Origin: Paramylibacter kogurei
GTDB taxonomy: Bacteria > Pseudomonadota > Alphaproteobacteria > Rhodobacterales > Rhodobacteraceae
Length of the DNA stretch: 64,000 nucleotides
Direction: 5' to 3'
Assembly (NCBI RefSeq): GCF_002742285.1
Contig: NZ_MDGM01000003.1
Coordinates: 234,012-298,011, forward strand
Below are positions 26,338 to 35,276 of this stretch, piece by piece. Under the pieces are notes generated by a model, which saw only the letters and a program-made list of their open reading frames with translations, was not told the origin of the DNA and did not search any database. A program made the position numbers and the translations under genes. Positions within the stretch are counted from its first letter, which is position 1; each line of letters begins with the position of its first letter.

Positions 26338-26461
26338 AGTTTACCCCGTTTTGCGATACCTTATGCGCAACCAAAGGATCAGTCAGATGAACAATTCAGT
26401 ACGCTAAAATCGAATTCTACTGTTTGCCGCGGATGCGGTTTCTCTGATCATTGGGGTTTTC

Positions 26462-27247
26462 ATGAAACGTCTATCACATAAAACATGCGTCATTACCGGC
26501 GCGGGTCGCGGTATTGGTGCGGCCATTTCACATGCGTTTGCCGCCGAGGGCGCAAAGGTCATTGTCACAGATATTGATTTGCAATCGGCCACGGATGTTG
26601 CCACCAAAATTGGTGGTACTGCTTATCAGTTGGATGTCGCATCCGAAGATGGCTGGGCGCAATTATCCAGACACCATCCACAGATTGACGTGTTGGTGAA
26701 TAACGCGGGTATCACAGGATTTGAACAGGGCATGGTGCCCCACGATCCAGAACACGCAAGCCTTGCAGATTGGCGTGCCGTTCATGCGGTGAATAGTGAT
26801 GGTACATTTTTGGGTTGCCGATATGCGATTGGCGCCATGCGTAAATCTGGCGCGGGTTCGATCATTAACATATCGTCACGCTCTGGAATGATCGGGATAC
26901 CAGCCGCTGCTGCCTATGCGGCATCAAAGGCGGCGGTGCGCAATCACACGAAAACAGTGGCGCTTTATTGTGCGCAAGAGGGGTTGAATATCCGATGTAA
27001 TTCCATTCACCCCGCTGCCGTTCTCACCCCAATGTGGGAACCGATGTTGGGCGATGGCCCTGATCGCGAAAAACGGACGGAAGCAATTGTGGCCGACACA
27101 CCGATGCGCCGATTTGGTGATCCGTCCGAGGTTGCTGCAATCGCTGTCATGCTTGCCAGCGACGAGGCGGCATATATGACCGGCGCTGAACTGACCATTG
27201 ATGGTGGGATTTTGGCGGGTTCCGCCGCTAGCCCAAGCCGTGAATGA
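26462..27247 (+). CDS. Short-chain dehydrogenase/reductase
   Basis: 261 residues, classical SDR. Cofactor loop [19 protein letters not shown] strand [10 protein letters not shown], catalytic serine in [10 protein letters not shown] and YxxxK in [13 protein letters not shown], and the C-terminal [20 protein letters not shown]. The aspartate in VTDIDLQ favours NAD over NADP. Substrate cannot be told; it resembles cyclohexanol/3-beta-hydroxysteroid-type dehydrogenases in general layout. It stands alone between the imelysin cluster and the convergent opp operon (2 bp from the oppF stop). Confidence 0.92.
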   Translation: MKRLSHKTCVITGAGRGIGAAISHAFAAEGAKVIVTDIDLQSATDVATKIGGTAYQLDVASEDGWAQLSRHHPQIDVLVNNAGITGFEQGMVPHDPEHASLADWRAVHAVNSDGTFLGCRYAIGAMRKSGAGSIINISSRSGMIGIPAAAAYAASKAAVRNHTKTVALYCAQEGLNIRCNSIHPAAVLTPMWEPMLGDGPDREKRTEAIVADTPMRRFGDPSEVAAIAVMLASDEAAYMTGAELTIDGGILAGSAASPSRE

Positions 27248-27249
27248 TG

Positions 27250-28236
27250 TTATGTAAAATGACAGGCAACCAAATGGGTTTCCTGATCTGATTGTGGGTC
27301 AAGTGCGGGCGGTGTGGTTGCACATATCGCCTGTGCCTTGGGGCAGCGTGTGCGAAAAACACAACCCGAAGGCGGTGCAAGCGGGCTTGGCAAATCGCCA
27401 TCAATCAGAATGATTTCCTTGTTGCGTTCAATCTCGGGGTCGGGAATTGGCACAGCGGAAATCAATGCCTGTGTGTAAGGGTGGCGCGGATTATCATAGA
27501 GATCATTGCGATCCGCCACTTCCATCACCTTGCCCAGATATAAAACCATCACACGGTTTGAAATGTGTTTGACCACAGATAAATCATGCGCAATGAAAAT
27601 AAGCGATAGCCCCATTTTACGCTGCAATTCCATCAACAAGTTTATCACCTGTGCTTGAATGGAAACGTCCAACGCCGAAACCGGTTCATCGCAAATGATC
27701 AACTTTGGTTCCACGATCAATGCGCGCGCGATGCCGATGCGTTGGCATTGCCCGCCTGAAAATTCATGTGGGTATCGGTTGATTTGGTTTGGCAACAGGC
27801 TGACCTGTTGCATCATTTTTTTCACACGTTCCTTTACCTCTGCATTGCCTAAATTTGGCTGATGTGTGCGCAAAGGTTCGGCGATGATTTGTCCCACGGT
27901 CATGCGCGGGTTTAGCGATGCAAGCGGATCTTGGAACACCATCTGAATTTCAGAGCGGTAATTCATCATTTTGGATTTGCTGACATTCAACAAATTATCG
28001 CCACCCATCCAAACCACGTTGCCAGAACCGGGAACCATACGAATTAATGCGCGTGCCAATGTGGATTTCCCACACCCCGATTCACCAACGATGCCCAGCG
28101 TTTCACCCTGTTTCAATTCAAAATCAACACCGCCAACGGCGTGCAATTCACGCGGTTTTGTCCACGGCATATCGCCTTCGGATTTGATATGAAATGAAAC
28201 GCGGAGATTTTCGACCTTTAGCAATGGATCGCTCAT
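27250..28236 (-). CDS. oppF: Oligopeptide ABC transporter ATP-binding protein OppF
   Basis: 328 residues. Walker A GIVGESGCGKSTLARAL, Q-loop MVFQDPLASLNPRMTVGQI, signature EFSGGQCQRIGIARAL, Walker B LIICDEPVSALDVS, and the C-terminal oligopeptide/dipeptide extension with CVFRTRCPKAQAIC, a cysteine cluster which in related transporters binds an iron-sulfur centre. It pairs with OppD to energise peptide import. The ATG overlaps the oppD stop by four bases; it is the last gene of oppABCDF. Confidence 0.95.
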   Translation of the reverse strand: MSDPLLKVENLRVSFHIKSEGDMPWTKPRELHAVGGVDFELKQGETLGIVGESGCGKSTLARALIRMVPGSGNVVWMGGDNLLNVSKSKMMNYRSEIQMVFQDPLASLNPRMTVGQIIAEPLRTHQPNLGNAEVKERVKKMMQQVSLLPNQINRYPHEFSGGQCQRIGIARALIVEPKLIICDEPVSALDVSIQAQVINLLMELQRKMGLSLIFIAHDLSVVKHISNRVMVLYLGKVMEVADRNDLYDNPRHPYTQALISAVPIPDPEIERNKEIILIDGDLPSPLAPPSGCVFRTRCPKAQAICATTPPALDPQSDQETHLVACHFT

Positions 28237-29201
28237 ACCAATTCCTCCAATTCACGATTACAGGCGCGTTTGCGCGCAGGGGCAAATTCGGTCAATGGGC
28301 GCAGGGATTGCACGCAATCCTCTTGGGCATATTGGCAACGCGGTTCGAACGGGCACCCTTTAGGTGCTTGCAACATGTTCGGCGGGCTTCCAGGAATTGT
28401 ATCAAGTTCGGCGTTCAGTTGATCGACACGCGGGATCGCCTTGAGCAAACCACGAGTGTAAGGATGGCTTGGCGTTGCGAAAATTGGATCGGTTGGCCCT
28501 TGTTCCATCACGCGCCCACCGTATAAAACCATCACCTCTTCGCAAAAACCTGCAACCACACCCAGATCATGGGTAATCAAAATAACACCCATGCCAAATT
28601 CGGATTGAAGCTCTGAAAACAAGGTCATCGTTTGTGCCTGAACCGTTACATCCAAGGCAGTTGTGGGTTCATCCGCAATCAACAGTTTTGGTTTGCACAA
28701 CAACGACATTGCGATCATTACACGTTGGCGCATCCCGCCCGAAAATTCATGGGGGTAAAGCCGTACGCGTGCCGCCGCATCGGGAATTTTGACCGCATCC
28801 AACATTTTCACAGATTCAGCAATCGCCTCGGTTTTTGACATGCCTTTGTGGTGAATCAAGACTTCTGCCATTTGATCGGATACGCGCATATATGGATTGA
28901 GCGATGTCATTGGATCTTGGAACACCATGGCGATATCGGCGGCGCGGATTTTGTTTAACTTTTCCAGCGGTGCGTTCAAGATTTCTTTGCCTTGAAATTT
29001 AACCGATCCCGATGACATGCCATTTTGCGCCAATAAACCAAGTATCGCGAATGCGGTTTGGCTTTTGCCCGAACCACTTTCGCCGACAATGGCCAAGGTT
29101 TGGCCCGCGTCCATGGCAAAGCTCACATCGTTGACCGCATTCACAACACCATCATTGGTATTGAATGACACAGACAGATTTTGAACATCAAGAAGTGCCA
29201 T
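28233..29201 (-). CDS. oppD: Oligopeptide ABC transporter ATP-binding protein OppD
   Basis: 322 residues from ATG 29201, chosen because the protein then opens directly with [13 protein letters not shown] and follows the oppC stop by one base; the open frame extends 60 bp upstream into oppC. Walker [19 protein letters not shown]-loop [18 protein letters not shown], signature [16 protein letters not shown], Walker [15 protein letters not shown]. The C-terminal [14 protein letters not shown] is the oligopeptide-type cysteine motif. Second ATPase of the importer. Confidence 0.95.
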   Translation of the reverse strand: MALLDVQNLSVSFNTNDGVVNAVNDVSFAMDAGQTLAIVGESGSGKSQTAFAILGLLAQNGMSSGSVKFQGKEILNAPLEKLNKIRAADIAMVFQDPMTSLNPYMRVSDQMAEVLIHHKGMSKTEAIAESVKMLDAVKIPDAAARVRLYPHEFSGGMRQRVMIAMSLLCKPKLLIADEPTTALDVTVQAQTMTLFSELQSEFGMGVILITHDLGVVAGFCEEVMVLYGGRVMEQGPTDPIFATPSHPYTRGLLKAIPRVDQLNAELDTIPGSPPNMLQAPKGCPFEPRCQYAQEDCVQSLRPLTEFAPARKRACNRELEELV

Positions 29202-29202
29202 T

Positions 29203-30129
29203 TTAACGATCCTTTGGGTCGAGCGCATCGCGCAGACCATCACCAACAAAATAAAAGCCAAACAGGGTTATCACAAAGAAAAATAATGGAAACGCCAGTT
29301 GCCACAACGTGCCATATTGCATTGTTCCAGCACCCTCGGAAATCAATGCACCCCATGAAGTTAGCGGTTCTTGTACGCCAAGCCCAAGGAATGAAATGAA
29401 GCTTTCTGTCAGGATCATCAGGGGAACCAGCAAGGTTGCATAAACCGCAACCACGCCCAACAGATTGGGCACGATATGGCGGGTGATGATTTTGAAGCTG
29501 GACACACCCGTGGCTTGCGCCGCCTCAATGAATTCTTTGTTTTTAAGGGTCAGGGTTTGGCCGCGCACAATGCGTGACATTTCCAGCCAAGACAACAACC
29601 CAATACCGACGAACAGCATGGAAATCGAGCGCCCAAAAATCACCAGAAGCAAGATCAACACGAACATATATGGGATCGCCATCAAGATATCGACGATGCG
29701 CATCATGATATTATCAATCCGCCCGCCAACATATCCCGCCGTTGCACCATAAAGTGTACCCGCAATCACCGCGATTGCCGCGCCAACAACACCAACCATC
29801 AGGGAAATTTGTGTACCTTGCACCACGCGGGCAAACATATCGCGGCCCAAATCATCGGTGCCAAAATAATGCCCCGATGAAATGGATGGCCCGCCCAATT
29901 GGGCGACCTGTCCGATGACCATAAAGTCAATTTCATCATTGCTAAATTTTGCGAAATATCCGCCCAGAAATGCAAACAACCCAACACATATCAGCACGAT
30001 CAATCCCGCCACGGCGGCCTTGTTGTTGAAAAATCGTTTGCGTGCATCCACCCATGGTGATCGCCCCTTAACTTCTGCGGCAACCAATGCATCGGCGAGA
30101 TTTTCCATTTTATCTTGTTCGATCAACAT
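29203..30129 (-). CDS. oppC: Oligopeptide ABC transporter permease OppC
   Basis: 308 residues from ATG 30129, four bases past the oppB stop; an earlier start would overlap oppB by 50 bp. N-terminal cytoplasmic region with SPWVDARKRFFNNKAAVAGL, then about six transmembrane segments, with the periplasmic insert GTDDLGRDMFARVVQGTQIS and the ATPase-contact EAA loop EAAQATGVSSFKIITRHIVP. It forms the translocation pore with OppB in the inner membrane. Confidence 0.95.
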   Translation of the reverse strand: MLIEQDKMENLADALVAAEVKGRSPWVDARKRFFNNKAAVAGLIVLICVGLFAFLGGYFAKFSNDEIDFMVIGQVAQLGGPSISSGHYFGTDDLGRDMFARVVQGTQISLMVGVVGAAIAVIAGTLYGATAGYVGGRIDNIMMRIVDILMAIPYMFVLILLLVIFGRSISMLFVGIGLLSWLEMSRIVRGQTLTLKNKEFIEAAQATGVSSFKIITRHIVPNLLGVVAVYATLLVPLMILTESFISFLGLGVQEPLTSWGALISEGAGTMQYGTLWQLAFPLFFFVITLFGFYFVGDGLRDALDPKDR

Positions 30130-30133
30130 ATGT

Positions 30134-31057
30134 TTAATACCGAATTTTCGGATCGATCCATGCATAGATGATATCGACCACAAGGTTGAAAAGAATGGTG
30201 AGAACCCCGATCAAAATCGTGATCCCCATCATCACGGAATAATCACGGTTTAATGCCGCATTCACAAAGAACAGACCAATGCCACCTGTGGAAAAGAACA
30301 TATCAATCACCACGGAACCCGTGATCATGCTGACAAATGCAGGGCCCAGATATGACACAACGGGTAACATCGCAGGTTTTAGTGCATGGCGAAAAATGAT
30401 TTGGCGTGTTGGCAACCCTTTGGCACGTGCGGTGCGGATGTGATTGGCGTTCATCACTTCTAACATTGATGATCGCATGATACGCGCGATTGACGCCATA
30501 AAGCTGGTCGAAAGAGCGATCACAGGCATGATGAGGAATTTAACCTCGCCGTTTTCCCAGCCACCACCAGGCAACCAACCAAGCCAAAGCGTAAAGATCA
30601 ATACCAAGATCGGCGCCATAACAAAGTTGGGCAATACCTGTGCGCCAATGGAAATACCCACGGCCAAATAATCAAGCCAGCTATTGTGGTAAATCGCCGC
30701 CGCCACGCCAAGCGATACGCCAACGATCACGGCGAAAACGAATGCAACAGAACCATAGGTGAGCGTGATTGGAAAACCTTGGGCAATGATTTCATTCACC
30801 GTGCGGTCTTTGTATGTAAATGACGGACCAAAATCGAAATGGAACACAACGTTTTTAATATAGGTCCAGATTTGCATATAAAGCGGCTGATCGAGGCCGT
30901 ATTTTGCCTCTAGATTAGCCAAAATTTCAGGGGGAACGGCGCGTTCTGATGTGAATGGTCCACCAGGCGCGGCATGCATCAACAAAAACGAAAATACGAT
31001 CAATACGAGGATCGTGGGAACGGCAATCGCCAGCCGTTTGATAATATAGTTCAACAT
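30134..31057 (-). CDS. oppB: Oligopeptide ABC transporter permease OppB
   Basis: 307 residues, inner-membrane permease with the typical first helix MLNYIIKRLAIAVPTILVLI, a periplasmic region AKYGLDQPLYMQIWTYI, and the EAA-type loop HIRTARAKGLPTRQIIFRHA between later transmembrane segments. Pairs with OppC. It follows oppA after 57 bp that contain a GC-rich hairpin (31082-31107), a common device for making more binding protein than permease. Confidence 0.95.
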   Translation of the reverse strand: MLNYIIKRLAIAVPTILVLIVFSFLLMHAAPGGPFTSERAVPPEILANLEAKYGLDQPLYMQIWTYIKNVVFHFDFGPSFTYKDRTVNEIIAQGFPITLTYGSVAFVFAVIVGVSLGVAAAIYHNSWLDYLAVGISIGAQVLPNFVMAPILVLIFTLWLGWLPGGGWENGEVKFLIMPVIALSTSFMASIARIMRSSMLEVMNANHIRTARAKGLPTRQIIFRHALKPAMLPVVSYLGPAFVSMITGSVVIDMFFSTGGIGLFFVNAALNRDYSVMMGITILIGVLTILFNLVVDIIYAWIDPKIRY

Positions 31058-31081
31058 GGAGTGTACCTATCGCAGAAATGA

Positions 31082-31107
31082 TGGGGCGCCGCGTTTGCGC
31101 CGCCCCA
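31082..31107. promoter_or_regulatory. GC-rich stem-loop between oppA and oppB
   Basis: TGGGGCG and CGCCCCA arms with additional GC pairs around a TTT-containing loop, just after the oppA stop and without a T-run. It fits an mRNA-stabilising or partially terminating element that raises oppA level over oppBCDF. Confidence 0.55.
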
Positions 31108-31114
31108 CATATGA

Positions 31115-32725
31115 TTATTTTTCTACGATGTACAGTTCACGCGAATACCAGTTTTGCATCAGGTTATCGATTGGGAAACCTTTTACTTCTGGCTTGAGCA
31201 TAATGATGCCCGTGTATTGATAGATTGGCGCAAACACCATGTTATCGGCCAACAGTTGTTCACCGGCGGCATAGTTCGGATTTGGATCCGCCATGGTTTT
31301 GGAATCTTTCATCAACTTGTCATATTCTGGATCGCTCCAGCCAGAAACGTTATGGCCTGAATATGATGTCATCAGATCAAGATATGTCGATGCTTCGTTA
31401 TAATCACCACACCATGCGTAACGCGCGATTTCATAATCGCCATTTTGCATATTGGTTGTGTGAACTTTCCATTCTGAATTTGCCAGTTCCGTATTCACAC
31501 CCAGTTTTTGTTTCCAAAACTGTGACACAGCGATAGCGATTTTTTTATGCGCTTCGTCTGTGTTATAGGAAATTTTCACGCTGAGCGGATTATCAGGGCC
31601 ATATCCTGCCTCTGCCAATAATTCTTTGGCTTTTGCATCGCGTTCGGCTTGTGTCCAGCTTGCATAATCAATTTCTGGCAATTCGAACCCAGCGGTTTTT
31701 TGATGGGTAAAGTTATATGATTGATATTGGCCACCTTGAAGGATGCGATCAACGACGACTTCGCGATCAATTGTGTATGACAACGCTTTGCGTACGCGCG
31801 CGTCTTTCAAGGCTGGGTTGCCTTTTTCGCCTTGGTTGAACCAATAGATATACGAACACGAGCGTGGATATGAATATGTATCATCTGGAAGTTCCGCTTT
31901 CAGGCGTGGATATTGACCGGCGGGAATATCCGTTTGATCCATTTCACCTGCCAAATAACGTGTGAGCGCGATGTTTTCATCATTCACAATCAAGCCAACA
32001 GTTTTTTCGATGATCGTGTTTGCATCATCCCAATACATTGGATTGCGTTCACGCACCACGCGTTCTCCTGAACGGTATTCGGTTAATACATATGCACCAT
32101 TACCCACCAGATTGCCCGGTTTTGTCCATTCGGAACCATGTGTTTCCACAACCTTTTGGTTTACTGGAAATGTTGAACCGTGAACTGTCATGGCGGCAAA
32201 ATAAGGTAATGCCGTGTCGATTGTGACTTCGAATGTTTTGTCATCAACTGCGCGTACGCCAAGCTGATCTGGGGCAACTTCGCCTTTCACAACTTTGCTG
32301 GCGTTTTTCACACCCATCAATTCCATATACCATGCATATTCAGATGCGGTTGCAGGATCGACTAAACGACGCCATGCATAAACGAAATCATTGGCCGTAA
32401 CGGGATCGCCATTTGACCATTTCGCATCGCGCAAATTGAATGTGTAGGTCAGTTTGTCATCGCTTACGGTATAGCTTTCAGCGGCACCTGGAACCAAACC
32501 ACCTGTTGCGTCTTCGTTCATCAGACCCTCAAACAGGTCACGCATGATTTCAGATCCTTCAACATCGGTGTTGATCTGCGGATCGAAAGATTTGATATCG
32601 TCAAGCAGGCGGTATGTGTAAACTTGTTCTGCAGCGAGCTTTTCGCCCTCCATTGGCGTTGCCGCCATCGTGGGCATCGCCAAAAGCGCACAGGCCGCGG
32701 CGGATATAAATAAGTTGGTTTTCAT
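31115..32725 (-). CDS. oppA: Oligopeptide ABC transporter substrate-binding protein OppA
   Basis: 536 residues from ATG 32725, with GGGAGA nine bases upstream and an immediate signal peptide ending at PTMAATP. It is an SBP family 5 protein: TYRLLDDIKSFDPQINTDVE, LTYTFNLRDAKWSNGDPVTA, FVYAWRRLVDPATASEYAWY (the family signature region) and RKALSYTIDREVVVDRILQG. It captures peptides in the periplasm and hands them to OppBC. First gene of the operon; the IclR regulator is divergent, 302 bp away. Peptide specificity is unknown. Confidence 0.95.
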   Translation of the reverse strand: MKTNLFISAAACALLAMPTMAATPMEGEKLAAEQVYTYRLLDDIKSFDPQINTDVEGSEIMRDLFEGLMNEDATGGLVPGAAESYTVSDDKLTYTFNLRDAKWSNGDPVTANDFVYAWRRLVDPATASEYAWYMELMGVKNASKVVKGEVAPDQLGVRAVDDKTFEVTIDTALPYFAAMTVHGSTFPVNQKVVETHGSEWTKPGNLVGNGAYVLTEYRSGERVVRERNPMYWDDANTIIEKTVGLIVNDENIALTRYLAGEMDQTDIPAGQYPRLKAELPDDTYSYPRSCSYIYWFNQGEKGNPALKDARVRKALSYTIDREVVVDRILQGGQYQSYNFTHQKTAGFELPEIDYASWTQAERDAKAKELLAEAGYGPDNPLSVKISYNTDEAHKKIAIAVSQFWKQKLGVNTELANSEWKVHTTNMQNGDYEIARYAWCGDYNEASTYLDLMTSYSGHNVSGWSDPEYDKLMKDSKTMADPNPNYAAGEQLLADNMVFAPIYQYTGIIMLKPEVKGFPIDNLMQNWYSRELYIVEK

Positions 32726-32797
32726 CTTAAGTCTCCCTTCATTCATGTTGGATTGCAGCTAAGATTGAATTTTTCATTCTGGTTTGATCGTACACTG

Positions 32798-32813
32798 CTT
32801 TTGGTGGTTTGCA
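32798..32813. repeat. Second copy of a 16-bp intergenic sequence
   Basis: CTTTTGGTGGTTTGCA here is identical to 20871-20886 upstream of the lone receiver. It lies between oppA and iclR, upstream of oppA. Exact 16-mers shared by two regulatory regions in 64 kb are not expected by chance in the small intergenic fraction. Confidence 0.4.
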
Positions 32814-32911
32814 CTATTTTTCATGCGGTGGATACGACGACCCTAGAACAGAAATTACAATCATAACGTGTTTTGGCTTTCTGTTGCATCATCAATCCAG
32901 CGTATTTTAAA

Positions 32912-32948
32912 TTGACACCAAGTATTATATTGCAATACTTTGTGTCAA
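32912..32948. promoter_or_regulatory. 37-bp palindrome between oppA and iclR, probable IclR operator
   Basis: Arms TTGACACCAAGTATT (32912-32926) and AATACTTTGTGTCAA (32934-32948) match at 14 of 15 positions around a 7-bp centre. Each arm begins with a TTGACA hexamer that could serve as a -35 box in either direction. It lies 80 bp upstream of the iclR ATG in the divergent oppA-iclR region. Confidence 0.7.
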
Positions 32949-33027
32949 ATTACAGTACAAACTGTATCCAGAAGATTTAGATTTGCAAACGGAATTTCGA
33001 ATTATTTCGTGCGGGGGGATGATAGTG

Positions 33028-33849
33028 ATGACAAATGCGGCGGAATTGCTCACACATAATGGAAAAAAACCCAGTGCCGAAGATAACCGTAGCTCGCTGT
33101 TTGTTGGATCGGTTGAAAAGTGCTTCTTTGTATTGCACGCCTTTCATCAATCAAAAAAACCGCTGAGCCTGACCGAAGTTGCATTGAAAACAGGGCTGGG
33201 CAAAAGCGCGGCACAACGGTTTTGTTATACCTTGGTTGAAATGGGATATCTCGAACGCGAAGAGGGTAGCCGTCGTATGTTTCCTTCTGCAAAATTACTG
33301 GAATTTTCCTATACGTTTTTACGGTCTGATCCGACGAACACACTGGCGGCACCTTATTTGTTGCGTGCACGTGAAATCTGTGGACAGGCGGTGAACCTTG
33401 CGCTTCCAATGGAACAAGATGTGATTTACGTCTCTCGCCTGCCCAGCTTTCATTCCCCCATTGTGAACCCGATCATCGGCGGGCGTGCACCGATGTTTTG
33501 CACGGCGAGTGGGCGCGCATATTTATCAACTCTACCCGACAAAGATCGTGCCAAAATTTTAAAAGAATCTGATATTCGTAATCTCACGCCCCATACCGTG
33601 ACTGACCCTGCGGAAATATTGCGTCGGATCAACGAAGTGTCGGACAAAGGATATACCATCGCTGTTCAGGAATGCATTATCGGTGAAATATCTGTCGGCG
33701 CACCGATTTATGGCCCGGGACGGCAAGGTGTCGGGGCAATCAACATTTGCGTAACCATGCCAAACTGGACGGTAGAGCGCGTCGAAGAAGAGCTTGCGCC
33801 AATTATTTGCCAGACGGCGCATGATATTACGATTGCTTTGGCGAACTAG
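33028..33849 (+). CDS. IclR-family transcriptional regulator
   Basis: 273 residues from ATG 33028, which has the G-run GGGGGG nine bases upstream. N-terminal winged helix (SVEKCFFVLHAFHQSKKPLS, then TGLGKSAAQRFCYTLVEMGY) and C-terminal IclR ligand domain (APMFCTASGRAYLSTLPDKD, ISVGAPIYGPGRQGVGAINI). IclR proteins are usually tetramers that bind palindromic sites near divergent promoters. The gene is divergent from oppABCDF with a 37-bp palindrome between them, so control of peptide uptake and of itself is the best inference. Confidence 0.92.
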   Translation: MTNAAELLTHNGKKPSAEDNRSSLFVGSVEKCFFVLHAFHQSKKPLSLTEVALKTGLGKSAAQRFCYTLVEMGYLEREEGSRRMFPSAKLLEFSYTFLRSDPTNTLAAPYLLRAREICGQAVNLALPMEQDVIYVSRLPSFHSPIVNPIIGGRAPMFCTASGRAYLSTLPDKDRAKILKESDIRNLTPHTVTDPAEILRRINEVSDKGYTIAVQECIIGEISVGAPIYGPGRQGVGAINICVTMPNWTVERVEEELAPIICQTAHDITIALAN

Positions 33850-33983
33850 TCATCGTTTCGAAGTTAACAAAAATTTAATTAAAATCGTAAATGGTTTGGC
33901 CAGCGAATTCGAAACTGGTCGAACCATGAAAGATCAATAAATTGCAGAATGGATTGTTAACCGCACCGCAAAATGGTGTGCCC

Positions 33984-35174
33984 ATGTCGCGTGATATAAA
34001 TATATTTCATCTTGCTGCAATATTGTGGCGGGCCAAAATGTTTTTGGCTGCGCTTGGTTTGATCGCCGGCGTTATGGCCGCGATTTATTTCACTTATTTT
34101 TCGCCAAATTGGTATCAGGCGAAATCTGCGATTGTTATTTCACTGGGCCAAAATGATGGCGGTGAAACTGTGGCGACGGGTGCGGCGGCGTCTTTGGAAT
34201 ATGCGGCGAATACACAGCTGGCGGTACTGACATCGCGTGATTTGCTTGCTGAATTGGCAAAACGTTTGCATGTCGCATCATTTACGGAATATGCGAAAAT
34301 CGAAGATCCTGAAAAAATTGTCGATCATTTGGCGCGCAAAATCAGTGTTAAAAATATTCGCCATTCCTATATTATCGAGGTTTCAGCATCGGCGCGTGAT
34401 GCAGAAAACGCGATTAATTTGGCGAATGAACTTGTGAAAATATACACCGAACGCCAGATGGAGCATCGCAATTTTGTTGCTGAAACACGAATGCAACATT
34501 TGTCACAACGCGTCGCGCAGAGCAAAAACCGCCTGAACGTTTCATTGGAAAATTTGCGCAAATTTAAACAAAATACCCATGCATCATTGCCCCAAGAATT
34601 GGATCGTTTGTATTTACAAATGACACAAACGCGCCAACGCATCGCGCAGATTACTCAGGCGTCTGGGGAATTCAAGATTGTGAATTTCAAAGGGTTTCCT
34701 GCGGATGATGGCGCCACATTTCATACTGCAAAAACCGCAACTGATCTTGGGGATGACGAAGCGCTGCGCTTGAAATTGAAAGAAGTGAAATCATTACAGG
34801 ATAATGCACTAACCAAAGATCAGATGCGCAACAAACAGCAACGCGATTCATTGATATTTGCGGAAAACCAATTAGCGCAGAAAATCAAAAAATATGCATC
34901 CGATTTGGAAACGCTGCAAGAATTGAACAGACAAGTCGACACAGATTCACTGTTGCATGATCAGGCGTTGTTACAGTTTCGACAAATGTCAGATGTTTAC
35001 GATCGCAACTTGAACGAAAGCCGTATTTTGTCCGTTGCTAATCACGGTGCAAAACTTGGATATGGGGTTTTGATGAAAACGGGGATCGCGATGTTGATCA
35101 CCCTTTTGTTTGGCGCAGCTATTGTTGCGCTACGGGATGCTTATGCTTGGCAAAAGCAGCAACACGTATTGTAA
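33984..35174 (+). CDS. Wzz/GumC-type polysaccharide chain-length or export protein
   Basis: 396 residues from ATG 33984. Membrane helices at about residues 17-40 (FLAALGLIAGVMAAIYFTYF) and near the C-terminus (MLITLLFGAAIVALRDAYAW) enclose a large periplasmic region rich in coiled coil (residues ~170-370), the topology of polysaccharide co-polymerases. The Wzz feature YQAKSAIVISLGQ and LTSRDLLAELAKRLHV follow the first helix. No C-terminal tyrosine-kinase domain is attached. It precedes yjbH and yjbF on the same strand with 102 bp to yjbH, an exopolysaccharide context. Confidence 0.85.
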   Translation: MSRDINIFHLAAILWRAKMFLAALGLIAGVMAAIYFTYFSPNWYQAKSAIVISLGQNDGGETVATGAAASLEYAANTQLAVLTSRDLLAELAKRLHVASFTEYAKIEDPEKIVDHLARKISVKNIRHSYIIEVSASARDAENAINLANELVKIYTERQMEHRNFVAETRMQHLSQRVAQSKNRLNVSLENLRKFKQNTHASLPQELDRLYLQMTQTRQRIAQITQASGEFKIVNFKGFPADDGATFHTAKTATDLGDDEALRLKLKEVKSLQDNALTKDQMRNKQQRDSLIFAENQLAQKIKKYASDLETLQELNRQVDTDSLLHDQALLQFRQMSDVYDRNLNESRILSVANHGAKLGYGVLMKTGIAMLITLLFGAAIVALRDAYAWQKQQHVL

Positions 35175-35210
35175 CGCTTAACCGCTCACAATTTATCGGA
35201 CAACGATTTA

Positions 35211-35262
35211 ACTTTCGCTTTTGGTGATGCTATTGTTATAACCAACAAAAGATCGCGAAAGT
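35211..35262. promoter_or_regulatory. Leader dyad before yjbH
   Basis: ACTTTCGC (35211-35218) pairs with GCGAAAGT (35255-35262), and TTTTGGT pairs with ACCAACAAAA inside it with small bulges. The dyad ends just before the ribosome site of yjbH (35264-35268), so it could modulate translation or transcription of yjbHF. Confidence 0.4.
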
Positions 35263-35276
35263 GAAGGGGCAGTTCA

